Part shown: piece by piece, positions 43,020 through 54,824 of the stretch
Numbering within the stretch: position 1 is the stretch's first letter
Layout: the number at the start of each line of letters is the position of its first letter
Notes under the pieces: generated by a model
Told to the model about the DNA's origin: nothing
Databases searched by the model: none
What the model saw: the letters and a program-made list of their open reading frames with translations, nothing else
Translations under genes and position numbers: made by a program
NCBI GenBank assembly: GCA_015680685.1
Contig: MNCI01025071.1
Location: 74,723-129,546 of the forward strand
Length of the DNA: 54,824 nucleotides
Direction: 5' to 3'
Origin: Gnetum montanum
Taxonomy: Eukaryota > Streptophyta > Gnetopsida > Gnetales > Gnetaceae

Positions 43020-44400
43020 GGTGTTAGGAAAAGATTGCAAATCTTTCTACAAAAAATCCAACATTCTCAAATGACAATTTTAATTTGCTAAGGTTTAAGA
43101 ATATGGTGTTTGTGCTAGTAGTAGTTAGGAAAAAGTTACTTAATAAGATTCACTTGAGCAAGTATCAGATGCATGTAGGTAGTAATATGATGTATCATAA
43201 TATTAAGAGATAATATTGGTGATTGGGTATGAAAAAGAATATTAGTCAGTATGCAGTTAAGTGTTTGGTGTATTAGTAGGCGAAGTTGAAGGATTAGAGG
43301 CCTAGTGATTATCTTCACCCACACAGCATCTCAGTGTAAGAAATAAAAACTATTATCACATATTTCATCATTGGATTACCTCATACTAGAAGTAGGAAGG
43401 ATTTCATTATTATGGTCAAACATTTTTGACTGAATATTATCACTTTTCATCTATGAAAGCAATGATTAAGGTAGAAGAGATTGCTAAGTTATTCTTGTTT
43501 GATATTGTTAGATTACATGCAACTCTGAACAAGATTATTTTGGAAAAAATATCCTATGTTTACTTTCAAATTTTAATAGTTTTTTGAAAAGAGTTTATTC
43601 TCTATGATAAATCTTAGCTCAATGTTTCATCTTCAAATAGATGACCAAACAAAGAGTATGAATCAAATTTTAGAGAAAGTAATTTGAGATTTTAATTTGA
43701 ATTACAAATATAGTTGAGACAATTTTCTTTCATTGATAAATTTTTCATACAATAGTAATTATCAAGCTAGTTTGAACACAGCTTTATATGAAGTATTATA
43801 TGTTAGACCTTATTATATAGCCTTTTGTTGGGATTTCATTAAGGATAGATGATGGACTAGGATAGATATTCATGATAAGGCTACAAAGTAGATCAAGATT
43901 ATTAGAAATAGACTATAGGTAGCATAGAATAGGTACACAAAGTATGTTAACAATAGATTATAACTATTAGAATTTAGTGTTGGTGATTATGTTTTCCTCA
44001 AAGTTTCATCACTAAAAAGGATTATGAGGTTCAGTAAAAGAGGGAAGTTAGTTTTTTACTACATTAGTGTCTTTCCAATTCTAAGAAAAATTCATAATGT
44101 TTCCTATAAACATAATATTTGACTGTAGTTGCAGTTGATTCATGATTTATTTCATGTATCCATGTTATAGATTCAAATCAGAAAATAGATTGAGAGGATG
44201 TATATCTCTAATTTGATATTAGTTTTATGAAATGACTAGTTAAAATTATTGATAGGATGGAGAGAAGGTAAGTAAGTAAGATTATTTCAATGGTAAAAGT
44301 GATTTGGAAGAGACATGGAGCACAAGAAGTAACTTGGAAAATGGAGAAGATCTATATACCACATACCCCAAGATCTTCTAGAAAAAAAGATTTCTAGGAG
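43020..44400 (+). pseudogene. pol: Decayed integrase and chromodomain of the Tekay-like element
   Basis: The zinc-binding part reads LNKIHLSKYQMHVGSNMMY and MKKNISQYAVKCLVY**AKLK (43135-43300), with TAG at both Gln and the last zinc Cys gone. Catalytic core fragments follow about 43370-43800. A chromodomain-like end VKVIWKRHGAQEVTWKMEKI (about 44290-44350) would direct insertion to modified histones in intact relatives. Confidence 0.75.
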
Positions 44401-44409
44401 GAGGGAGAA

Positions 44410-47237
44410 TGTAACATCCCTATTCTAGATACTTCTTACCCCTTGGTATATTTTTTTATTTGAATAATTTATGTCTTTTTTTTCTAATCTATGTCTATGC
44501 TTATTGACCCCTTTATTATTTTGACTATCCTTTATGAGCTATGTTATTTCTATTGACCAATTTACTTTAAATATTATAAGGTTATTTGTACATTTTGCTT
44601 TATATTTATTTTTATTAAATTCAATAGTTTTGTTATGTGATTATATTTTTATAATTTTTGTGTTTTCATATGTTTAATATTTTTGGTATTTTGGATTATG
44701 TTTTAATTTAGCACATGCAAACTAATATCTTTTGTGGAGTTTTGAGTTAGTAAGTATTAAGCACTGGATGGGTCATTGGCATATGGGGTACTATGTTGGT
44801 TCAATAAACTTATTTGGATAATTTATATTTATTTATATTTTGATGTGAATTTTAATTTACTACTAGCTTATTCTTTTAAAAAATCTTAGGTTAGCCTTTC
44901 ATTATTTATGTTGTTGGACCTTAGACTTTGTTATTAGTTGGGCTTAACCATAGCTATCAATATTAAGATTATACTTGGTTATTTAAATAGCTCTTGGGAA
45001 TTGCCCCTAAGGTCAGCGTAGGATATAGACCATATGAGGAAAAGGATTGAAAAATATTTTTTGATGTATAAACTATTTTTAATTTAGTTTGACACATGAG
45101 AAATCCTTTTCCTAATCCTACCAAACCATGATAAGAAAATAACTTTAATCCTAATTACATGAGACAACATCCTTCTATTGTTCCTTGCTAATATTTAGAA
45201 TACATAGCGAGAAGAAGATTTTTCTAGATTAACTAGAAGCTAGATAGATCTACATCTACAACTATTATTATTTATACATCTCATTTTAGATCTTTCTTAG
45301 ATCTTATTATTGATCCACAATTTTTCCTAGTGTTTGGAGCATGTTCCGTGATCAATGCCACATGAGGATCCTTTCTATAGCATTCTTAGTTACAATTAGG
45401 GTAATTTAACATTTTTTCCTTTTGCGTATGACATTTTGTTTTAGTGCACATTGATTTCAAAAATTCTATTTGTTTACTGATTGTTTGCTGATTTTCCTAA
45501 ATTATTATAAATATTATTTCAATATTATTTATCTACAAGTTATCAATTGCATAGCTTGTATTTTATGCATTGAAGGTTAGTCAATGATTTGATCTTATTT
45601 TCCTTCATTTTGATTTCGGTTGGTAATTTAGCTATAGAATTAGGTTTTTAGACCATTTTTAGCATTTTGACCCCTAAGATAACTTTGAATGCTATTGATA
45701 AGATAAAAATACTCAATATGCCATCATGCATCATGATGTGTTCCTTGTTATCTATTTCAATGAATATTTAAGATTATTGTTTAATTCTTCTCAACAAATG
45801 GAATAACTATTATAAGTCAACTTGTGACATATGGGCAATGAAAAGTTATGAAAATACCTAAAAACATCTTTTTTAGTGCTTGAAAACTAAAAAATGATAA
45901 CTATTAGGATTTTTGTAGTTGTAAGAAACTAGGATGTTCCTAAGTGATTTAGATACTTTGTTAAGGAATAATTTAATATTTTATTGTATTTGACTTGATC
46001 TCATATTTTAATTTTAGCTTCATTTGATAATTTAGCTTTATTATTTGAAAATCATATCATTATTTGTTATTTTGTAACCTCTAGTTGGATATGCATATGT
46101 TTGAGACAAACATATCAAAAATATATTCATTTGAGTGATATGAGGTTCATGTATCATCTGCCTATGATTTAAATCCATTTTGCCACCACCTAGGATGTTT
46201 GTTTGGTTTGAAATTTAGATAATTAGACTCACAATTGATTTCACCAACTTTGTTATAGTAATTTTTTTGTGGGGACTGTAACATGAATCATATCATGATG
46301 GTGAGCCATATTCTTATAACTTAAAACATATTATGATGAGTATCATTTATTGGTCATGACCATAACATGAAGCATATCATTATGGTGAGCTGGTATTTAT
46401 AGCATGAAGCATATCATAGTAAGTACATTTCATTCATTTGGTAGATTTGAATTAATGGTGGTGGAGTTAATAATTATTATTTTGGAAATTATTTATTTGT
46501 ATTTTTGTCAATAAATGGTTCCTCTTTATACTTTTTTAGATTGGTTTAACTAACACTTGTTTGTACCTATTCATATGCATGACTGTATGCCTTAGCGAAA
46601 ACAATAAGGAAGTATTTTCTTAATTTGTTTTCCCTAGTTAGTCATAGGACTAATTCCCTATAGGTTATGTATATTTTAGGTGTTTATATAAACTTATATT
46701 AGGAGGATTTAGAAGAGACTATTGATGATTAATTCATGCTTTGAATATTAAATTAAGACTTGGATCTTAATTTACGTTTAATTCTATGCAATAATGTTAA
46801 GATTGATTGTGGTATTTAGATGTTGTATTTGCATTATATTTTTTCTTTCCTTGATGTAGAATTATTCATAATATATTATGTTATGTTATTTATCATGTAG
46901 TTCTATTTCATAATTATGTAATGTTAGTGTCCAACACCTATTGGATGTTACTGTATTCTCTCATCTAATGTCAGTTTTATATTTATAATTTAATTATATA
47001 TTACTTCTACTATAATTTATATTATGGATTAAGTATTAGGGATTTATTTAGTTTTTCTTAGTGAATAGGTTATGTTTGAAACACATAAGGCTATTGTCAC
47101 TTCCTTGATAATTTGACATGTTTGTTTTGTTTTTCACTTATCTTGATGTGCCTATTTTATGAACTTCTATTACTTTACTTTTCAATCTTACTTGGAATCC
47201 ATTTGATTTTAATTATGTATTGATTTAAGTTGGTTCT
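44410..47237 (+). repeat. Tekay-like element 3' LTR, main part
   Basis: Starts TGTAACATCCCTATTCTAG after AGGAGGGAGAA and aligns with all three 5' LTR fragments in order. It is interrupted at 47238 by element D and resumes at 52826. No gene is present. Confidence 0.85.
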
Positions 47238-48192
47238 TGATGAGTGGCATGGTACCCCTACACTCAACCATATGAATACGAGCATTTCACACATGATCTA
47301 GTCGAACTCCACAGATGGGCTAGTTGGGGTATCTAGTTAGTTACTCATTGATCGTAGTTCACTGTCTTCCCACCTAGACTAGTATTTGCTTTGTCACGTA
47401 TGTTTTAGCCTAGAGTGAGGTGTATGATGTGTTCCTAAACTAATGCTACTCTTGGAAGCAATGGAAAATAATCTTTAATTAAGCTAGAAGGAAAAGGGAG
47501 AGAGAGTTAAGCTAATATGAGATAGGGGGAGAGAATCTAAACTAGCCTAACTATGATGAGAATTCATTCCTTAATCATTTGTACACATCTTGGACCTTGT
47601 GCATGACTACTACTAGGATTACCAAGCATAGATCCTAGGTACGCTACTGGGTTACCAAGTAGTCACACTTAAATGCTCATGATTAAGTTGTACTCATTCC
47701 ACGTTTAATAGGAGTTTAGGGTAAAGAGATGTTAACTACGAAAGAAATAAATAAAAATAACAATTAAATAATTAAACTAAGTGAATGCTGCAATGATGAA
47801 GTAATCTCGATCTTTATTTCTAGTCATGTGCATATCCAAGTATGTCATACTTGAATAAAAGATGCCATACAATTACAATCATCACATTGTGGGTATGCAT
47901 TGGGAGAGAAGAGTTGAGAGGAAAAAGTGACAAAAAGACTCTACTCTAACACTAAACTAACTCACTAAAAATTGACTCTTTCCATGTGCCTACATATTTA
48001 TTTATAGTCCCACACAGGAACCACGATATCATGTACTTGATATCACTTGTGAGGTCGTGATATCGTGTACCTGATATTGGGGGTTCAATATCGAGGGTCC
48101 GGTATTGGGGGTCCAATATCAGGACCTATCAGACCTACTATCTTGTACCCAATAACAGGATCCAATAACAAGACCTGATAGACCATGACTCA
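47238..48192 (-). repeat. 3' LTR of element D (955 bp)
   Basis: Plus strand TGATGAGTGGCATGG ... CCATGACTCA. It contains a block of GATATCGTGTAC and CCAATATCAGG-type words at 48019-48175, and a minus-strand TATA box TATAAATA at 47999-48006. Confidence 0.85.
47999..48006 (-). promoter_or_regulatory. TATA box of the element D LTR
   Basis: TATAAATA on the minus strand, kept in the other LTR at 52642-52649. Confidence 0.6.
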
Positions 48193-50040
48193 TCATATCC
48201 CCACGACTGAATAACAACTCATCCTCGAGTCAAAGAAAGTGAGGAACAAGTTCAATTGATTACATAGTGGATAGGTATGGGATTATTGAATAACTAGGAA
48301 TTTATTCATGCTGCAGTGGAGAATCAAATAATATTTGGACATAGACACAAAAATTACAAAATTTATTGGAACTCATGTGGTTCCTGGTGGCGGCGGCTCC
48401 TCCATGGGTGCCTTTCCTTTGTTCTGCGCTCCAGGCTTATGAGATTGATACTATTGAAGAAGTGTCTAAAGATTCTCCTCTTCTATCCATGGATTATGAG
48501 CTGTCCATGCTGATGTTCCAGTGTTTGATGGAGCCAGCACTTTCCATGGACACGGTAGCTATGGAAACACTTGATTGGCCTTGACATGCCATGCCGCAAA
48601 TGGTCGTCGTTCTTCTTCATAAGCTCGGGCCTTGACCTCTCCTCCTTTTTCTTGGATGGATTATGTAGTAATAGGAGTTCCATGATGGATGATAAATGAT
48701 TGTGCCTTTTTCTCTACATGTTCTACATGAGGTCCTTGGCATTTGCCTCCCCCTGGTTGTTTGGTTGCACCTTGAGAAGGTCCTCCTTGTTGTCTTCTTT
48801 TAGGGGCCATCTATAATCACACAAAGATCAATTGTTAGTAAGGTTATTGAAAAAAGTTCAATGATTTCATACCTTACTCATTNGGGCATAAAATGATGTG
48901 GTAGTGTGCAACAAGTACAAATTATGAAAGTCACGTAAGTTTGTCCTCCCCAAAGTAGGTTCCAACCTATAATGCCCTTGTGTAACCACACCTTAAAATG
49001 TTCGTAGGTACTAGAAGGGTTAAATGTAACCTACACTGATGCAAAAAAATACACACATGTAGATACCACCATGATGAGGTATAAATTCAATGCTACACAA
49101 TTCATGAGTCCCAATTACATGAACAACATGGTGAGGTGAATTGTAGAAGGGATTGCAGAAATTGGGACATGAAGTAATGGAATCAAGGCACAATGAATCC
49201 TACGTGTAGGGCATGATTAATGTGTGATTAACCTATCACTCCAAAATTAGGACCAAGTCCATTCCTCTAGTCAGTGACATCGCATTGCTTCATCCAATGA
49301 TGTACAATCATAATAACACCATGACAATAAGGTGTACGATCACTTGGCATTTTGTACAAGGGAGGAGTGATTTTTCTTTGTGGCACTTTTTTATTTTATT
49401 TTGGAGAAGTATTGCTTTATCTAGAGAAGCTGCCTACCTTCAGGCATGGGTACATGTCTTTCCAATGGGACCCCCTAGAATAACATTATTTTTTTCTGGT
49501 TGAGTACCTTTTGATTACTCTTACTCCCACTTTTCATTAGATCTACAAGGATCTTAGTACAACCACATGGTAACTCCCACAAACGTCACCAAAGAGAATC
49601 CACAAGTCCCCTTGATGTCACACCTTGGCCATTCCCGCTTAGTCCATCCTTCTTCACTCTAGGTATGGTAACACAAGGTTACTTTAAGTTTTAATGATTA
49701 AGAATATCATTGTACCTAGGGTAGAATCCCTTATTAATAGAATGGATGGATGGATGTTGTGGGGTCACTGTTTAAATAATTAGTCACCTGAGACTTGATA
49801 GCATAAAAAAACACCTCGACTAATGGTTCACATTAGTGTTTTATTCCTAGATGAGATTACTCCCAAAAAGATAAAAAGACAAAAAGACAATAAGTTGAAA
49901 AGTGAAAAACTGAAAAACAAAAATTTCAAAATTAAAGAAAATGAAAAATATTTATTAATCCTGCTTGTTATTAGAATGGGGGGTATCCCCCATAACTAAA
50001 TGGTTGAGTATGGCAAGGATTAATAAATAAAAATTTGGGA
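48193..50040 (-). other. Internal non-coding part of element D
   Basis: Next to the LTR is a minus-strand purine run GTGGGGATATGA. The rest, including an N at 48884, shows no recognisable protein family on either strand. It fits a non-autonomous element that has lost pol. Confidence 0.5.
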
Positions 50041-50047
50041 TCTTTGC

Positions 50048-51790
50048 ATGTTGGAAATGTTGGGACTCGATCATACTTACCCTATTGGGGTTCACACACT
50101 TGATTATAGTTGGCATAGTGGGGCAAATTATAGGGTGTCGTTAATTGATGAGCGGCTGACCCACTATGGTACCCATGACCGTAAGATGGTATGCAAGAAT
50201 CGATCTGTCTCCCTTGGTGGCTATATTCATTGGGCCATATGGTTGTTGGAGTATTTGTTGATGGCCTAGAGAAAGTAACATGAGGTGTTGGGTTCAAGGA
50301 GGAAGCTGCACCACAATGTTGGACTTGTGCTGGGTTGGAAGGTGTAGTGGGCTCAGAAGTGTGTTGTCCCTTCTTACGGTGATGTATAAAGAAGGGATGC
50401 CTATGTTGTTATGGAGGATTCCCATTGCTATTGATAGTAGCAGCACAAGTAACATTTTTGGGTTGGTGCGGTGGCGGAAAACCCTATAGAACACTTGGTG
50501 GTGATGTAGAAGGAGGTGAAGGATGAGAATTTTGAAATTGAGGAGAAGTGTAAGGTATCCAAGGTGGTGGTTGTGTTGGAGAGGATATGGGTTGATAGTA
50601 TTGGGGAGAATGATAATAATGTGGTGAGATAGAGGATGTTGACCTAGTTGGGGAAACAAGATGTTGGACTTGATAAGCACTTAGATTTGGATGGTATGAA
50701 GGGTGTAACCAGTTTGAGGGTGGCCTCCCCCACGACTAGGATTGTTGTCATTATGATCAAACATAGTATCTATATATGAACTCTGGATGTAAGACTCTTC
50801 CCCAATGCTCTTGTAAATGTGACAAGATTGGACATTGGCCCTTGGGCTGATCGTACAAGCAAATGTTGAATTGATATGTATGATTAGCAGTTGAGCTCTT
50901 ATTTTTTTCAACCCTTCTTTTCGATTGTCTAAAGGTATTTCATCCTACTTCTCTGCATTAATGTTGGCATATTCTCTACATTTTTTATGCATCCATTCCA
51001 TCATCTCATTGATCTTTGCCTCAATTGCATCCAATGATTGTATTATTGGCAAAGATGGTTCCACCTCCTTGAAGTGAGTTGATTTCTCCTCTTCATAATC
51101 CTGGGCCCTTGTTGATTTTTTGGCCTGTTGAGATTTTTTAGAATTCTCCCATTTAGCCATTTCTCCTTCTTCTCTTGCTACCCATTTGATAAGCTCTTGG
51201 AATTGATGGGTTCGTAGCTCGTATAGTTGACCTCAAGCATACATCCCTAGGGTCTCCCTTGTTTCATTCCAGAGCCCATCTATGATATGGTACATTAGCC
51301 TTTCCTTGGAGAACTCATGGCCTGGGCAGTTTTTTAACAATGCATAATATCTTTCTAAGGCCATGTTCAAGGGTTCATGTTGTGCTTATTTCCACTCTTG
51401 GATTTGTTTCCTCAAGGGTGATACTCTTGCATAGGTTTGATATCTTTCGTTGAAGAGCTCTACTATTTTTGGTCAACATTGGATTGATTTTGGTTTTAAA
51501 GACCTATACCATACTTTTGCATGGACAACAAGTGTCATAGGAAAGAGCTTAAGTTTTTGCCATCCATTATCAATTTCCATGCACATGCATCATAGAAGGC
51601 TTGTAAATGTTGTTGTAGATCTAAATTGTAGCCTCCTAAAAACTTAGGAAAGTTGTTTAAGTCAAGCCTGGGTAGACAACTTTCCTTGTGATGCTTGTGG
51701 GATATTCGAATAGCCTCTTGTATTTGCGTTAGGCTTGTAGTGGCTAGTAGGGGTTCATCGTCACTAGGTAGATTATGCATTTGTGAGTTG
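50048..51790 (-). pseudogene. gag: Decayed Gag of element D
   Basis: Minus-strand order: LPRLDLNNFPKFLGGYNLDL and LQAFYDACAWKLIMDGKNLS (51780-51535), KVWYRSLKPKS, ELFNERYQTYARVSPLRKQI, HEPLNMALERYYALLKNCPG, FSKERLMYHIIDGLWNETRE, FQELIKWVAREEGEMAKWE (about 51480-51150), then a charged coiled segment DAIEAKINEMMEWMHKKCRE, and a His/Pro/Gln-rich tail to about 50050. The SLY/LERF-CPGH type core is that of Athila-like gag. Stops (TAA/TAG) at three or more points disable it. Confidence 0.75.
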
Positions 51791-52055
51791 GGATGATGTT
51801 GTCTTCATTTATGTTTATAGAAAAACCCTACATCAGATTGGGGACTCCAAACTTCATCTTCATCATCGTATAATTTTTTGGTTCTCCAATGAATTTCCTT
51901 ATTGGTTGTTCCATTATCATAGTCTTGTGAGAGGGACATGGTGTGTGAATTTGTGTGTGACTTAATTGCAATTACTTCTTCCTAAAAGATGTATTGTTAA
52001 TACTTTGTTACAACGATCTCGTATGATGTAACTAATCTAAATAACTAGCACTATC

Positions 52056-52071
52056 CTCAGAAATGGTGCCA
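52056..52071 (-). promoter_or_regulatory. Primer-type site of element D
   Basis: Minus strand TGGCACCATTTCTGAG, one base inside the LTR end CTCATCA. The primer tRNA was not determined. Confidence 0.55.
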
Positions 52072-52072
52072 A

Positions 52073-52825
52073 TGATGAGTGGCAAGGTACCCCTCCACTC
52101 AACCATATGAATACGAGCATTTCATGCATGATCCAGTCAAACTTTGCAGACGGGCTAGTTGTGGTATCTAGATATTTACTTGTTGATGATAGTTCATTGT
52201 CTTCCCACTTCAACTAGTATTTGATTTTTCACATATGGTTTAGCCCAAAGAGAGGTGTATGATGTGTTCCTAAACTAATGCTACTCTTGGAAGCAATGGA
52301 AAATAATCTTTAATTAATCTAGGAGGAAAAGGAAGAGAGAGTTAAGCTAATATGAGATAGGGAGAGAGAATCTAAACTAGCCTAAGTGTGATGAGCATCC
52401 ATTCCTTAATCATCCATACACATCTTGGACCTCGTGCACAACTACGACTGGGATTATCAAGCATAGATCCTAGGTATGCTACTGGGTTACCAAGTAGTCA
52501 CACTTAAATGCTCGTGATTAAGTCATACTCATTCCGTGTTTAATAGGAGTTTAGNATTGAGAGGAAAAAGTGACAAAAAGACTCTACTTTAACACTAGAC
52601 TGACTCACTAAAAACTAACTCTTCTCATGTGCCTACATGTGTATTTATAGGCCCACACAAGAACCATGATATCGTGTACTTGATATTGCTTGTGAGGTAA
52701 TGATATTCCATACTCGATATTGGGGTGCGTACGATATTGGGGGTCTGATATCAGGACCTATTAGACTTGCTATCTTGTACCTAATAACAAGGGTCCGATA
52801 ACAGGACTTGAAAGACCATGACTCA
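52073..52825 (-). repeat. 5' LTR of element D, with a gap
   Basis: Matches 47238-48192, but about 200 bases are missing at the N near 52555 (GAGTTTAG-N-ATTGAGAGG). TATAAATA is at 52642-52649. It ends CCATGACTCA at 52825. Confidence 0.85.
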
Positions 52826-52899
52826 TTAGTTTTCATTTTTTATAATTATATAAGTAATTCCTTTTTAGTCTAATTATGGTTAATGGAGTATTATGTTCA
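52826..52899 (+). repeat. Tekay-like element 3' LTR, end fragment
   Basis: TTATAATTATATAAGTAATT aligns with 39960-39985 of the 5' LTR. It ends near ATGTTCA, opposite the GTTACTA end of the 5' LTR. Confidence 0.65.
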
Positions 52900-54824
52900 G
52901 TGTTTATGACTAATTCACTATGCATATCATTTATAGATCTCTTGTGGTCTCAATGAAGAAGGGCCTTATCAGCATTGAATATATAAACAAATACAAATAA
53001 AACTTTTATGGTGAGGGGACATAAAAAATATATAAATAAGTCAAAATGACTAAAATCTCTAACATATACTAGTAATTAACTCAAGATCAAATCTAACAAT
53101 CCAACATGTTCTACACTAATCAAAGAGTAATGAATGATATCCAAAGATACCAAACCATGTTAGAGTAAGATCCAATAGTAAGAAAAACCCAAAATGAAAA
53201 AAATCATAAGATCATAACCTAACCATGACTGATGATGACTGATCACAGCCTAACCAAAACTCATTTTTTGAAAAATCACTATAGAAACTTTAGAAAAGCT
53301 AACCCTATCATGACTTGATCATGAATTAACCAAGACTAGACCATGAATCAGAGTTAACTAGTAATCAGTTAGAAGAGCTCAAAATAGAAAAAATAATAAT
53401 GAAGAATTGACCATAACTTCATAACTACCCATGGTGGATGGAAATGACTTAACCATGACTTGTTGGATTGTAGGTTTTTAGAAATAGAAGCTAAAATTTC
53501 AAAAGAAAACTAAAGGATTAGCTAGAATCACATCATGACTTGTGGTGAGAGATCATGATATCATTAAAACTCATGAGAAACATTGGTAATCTCACTAAGA
53601 CTCATTGAGTCTTGAATTTGGCATAAAAGCTAAGATGAAAGAAAAATAATTAAAAATGACTTCCTAACAACTAGAAATTAACAAGGGATGATAATGACAT
53701 AATAGATATGACAATGGGGACATGATCAATCCTTCAAATTGAGAGAAAAAAAGTTAATTAAAATAAAGATATGAAAAAATTCTATACCTTGGAAAAATTA
53801 CCAAAGACTCTTTTAGAATCTGGTGAAATGATAAAAACCCATATATATTTGAAACAACAAAAATATAACAACATGAAGATACAAGACTAATGTATAATAG
53901 CTATTATTAAAATCGATAAATTATGAAATTCCCAAAAATTCTAATTTTTTAAAACTATCAAACATAATAAAATTGTAGTAAAACAAATATTGTAATTAGG
54001 GCATAAAGATTAGATAAATCTATTTGTGCAATGTAAAACCTAATCCAAACATAATTGCATGTAAATTTGAAATAAAATTATAAGAAAACTAAAGTACAAT
54101 GATAATACATAAAGCCTAAGAATCAAAATAACCATGATAAAATGAAAAGATAACTCATCTCAGTCAAGAAGCAAAAATTCAAAATAAAAATAAAAATGAA
54201 TATCTGATTACAACCACAAATTCACACATGAACCACAAGCACATACACTAGAAACGATTTTTAGCATCACTACAAGTCTCTAATCCAACAATGCTTCTTT
54301 ATCTAATAAAATGAATGTCAAAGTAATTAGTAGAATGAAGTGTGAGGGTTTTAATGAAAAACTAGCAAAATTTAAAATGTAGAAATACTATATCTATTTC
54401 TAAAATTAATATTACATATAGAGAAGACTCCTACTACACCTATCATAACTCACATAGATTTCCTATAAGCCAAGAAGCCATACCAAAAACACTTTAATTA
54501 AAAGTAGCACATGTTAAAAAAAATTTAATTAATAAAAGTGTTATCCTCACATAAGATTTTATCATACCATTACATTAGAGAAGGTTCACTCCTATTAATG
54601 TAACTATTAATTCATACTAAATACAAATATTGTAAAACATAATCCAATATGCTAGAACATGAGAAAACTAGCTATCATCAATTAGCAAAAAGAAGATTAC
54701 AATAGGGTTCCACAATCTAGAACATCAATCACTCATAATAGTTAACAATGGTGTAGAGCATGAGGCTATATAGGCACACCATGATTATCCCCAATGTAAG
54801 GCATAATTTTAAGAGAACCTCTAC
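52900..54824. other. Right-hand AT-rich flank, no gene supported
   Basis: AT-rich sequence with recurring AACCATGACT-type words about 53210-53460 and no long open frame on either strand. It may be the pre-insertion flank of the Tekay-like element or another old repeat. Confidence 0.45.

Larger units (their letters stand above)
40021..44409 (+). mobile_element. Internal region of the Tekay/Del-like chromovirus
   Basis: Primer site, gag, protease, reverse transcriptase, RNase H, integrase and a chromodomain-like tail lie in order on the plus strand, followed by a purine-rich AGGAGGGAGAA and the 3' LTR starting TGTAACATCCC. The chromodomain and the long LTRs of about 2.9 kb point to the Tekay/Del group. 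Everything is heavily decayed. Counting all LTR pieces, this element frames 13789 to 52899 and hosts the other insertions. Confidence 0.82.
47238..52825 (-). mobile_element. Gag-only Athila-like element D (TR-GAG type), in the Tekay 3' LTR
   Basis: LTRs at 47238-48192 and 52073-52825 flank 3.9 kb of internal sequence read on the minus strand. A primer-type site lies at 52056-52071, decayed gag at about 51780-50000, and a purine tract next to 48193. I recognise no protease, reverse transcriptase or integrase. The LTRs resemble that of element B, and the gag resembles Athila-type gag. Flanks GTTCT and TTAGT do not form a clean target duplication. Confidence 0.75.

Noticed and set aside
47233-52830. 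Clean target-site duplication for element D
   Set aside because: Flanks GTTCT and TTAGT do not match; small changes or an uncertain LTR edge prevent a call.
52900-54824. Host gene at the right end
   Set aside because: No open frame of useful length, no splice pattern and no family motif on either strand.

Overview
The window is repeat-filled seed-plant nuclear DNA. The evidence is plant-type Ty3/gypsy lineages (Tat, Athila-like, chromodomain-bearing Tekay/Del-like), a copia element with an initiator-Met-type primer site, AT-rich decayed spacers and deep nesting. A large genome such as a gymnosperm would fit, but the species cannot be read from the sequence. I see no ordinary host gene, rRNA, tRNA or CRISPR. 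Isolated Ns and one 8-N run mark assembly joins.

The layout reads best as one old Tekay-like element (+ strand, LTRs of about 2.9 kb) broken up by later insertions. Its 5' LTR survives as 13789-13933, 19357-21530 and 39696-40020. Its decayed gag-pol is 40021-44409. Its 3' LTR is 44410-47237 plus 52826-52899. Inserted into it are: (i) an Athila-like element B, + strand, whose 3' LTR ends at 13788 and whose left end lies outside the window; (ii) a copia-type element, - strand, 13934 to about 19356; (iii) a large Tat-lineage element C, + strand, 21531-39695, with 5-bp target duplications; (iv) a short gag-only Athila-like element D, - strand, 47238-52825. A second Tat-type element A (- strand, 1-4546, cut by the window edge) sits inside element B.

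Element A holds the best-preserved gene: a gag frame open for 808 codons from 2425 to the window edge. Element C has gag, protease, reverse transcriptase, two RNase H domains and integrase, all decayed.

The most unusual object lies inside element C between protease and reverse transcriptase. It is an antisense, multi-exon gene (about 27994-32770, - strand) with a TATA box and seven GT-AG introns. From the first in-frame ATG its eight exons sum to 3078 nt (1026 codons) and close in frame, although point stops interrupt it. The N-terminal part resembles an FCP1/NIF-type (HAD) phosphatase domain whose two catalytic Asp motifs are replaced. The middle resembles domains in plant transposon-derived ORFs, and the C-terminal part is coiled coil. 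It is flanked by repeats sharing a GGCCTTAAACT core, and its first intron carries eight copies of the palindrome GCGTATACGC that also recurs in the LTRs and leader of element C.

From 52900 to the end I see only AT-rich sequence with no supported gene.
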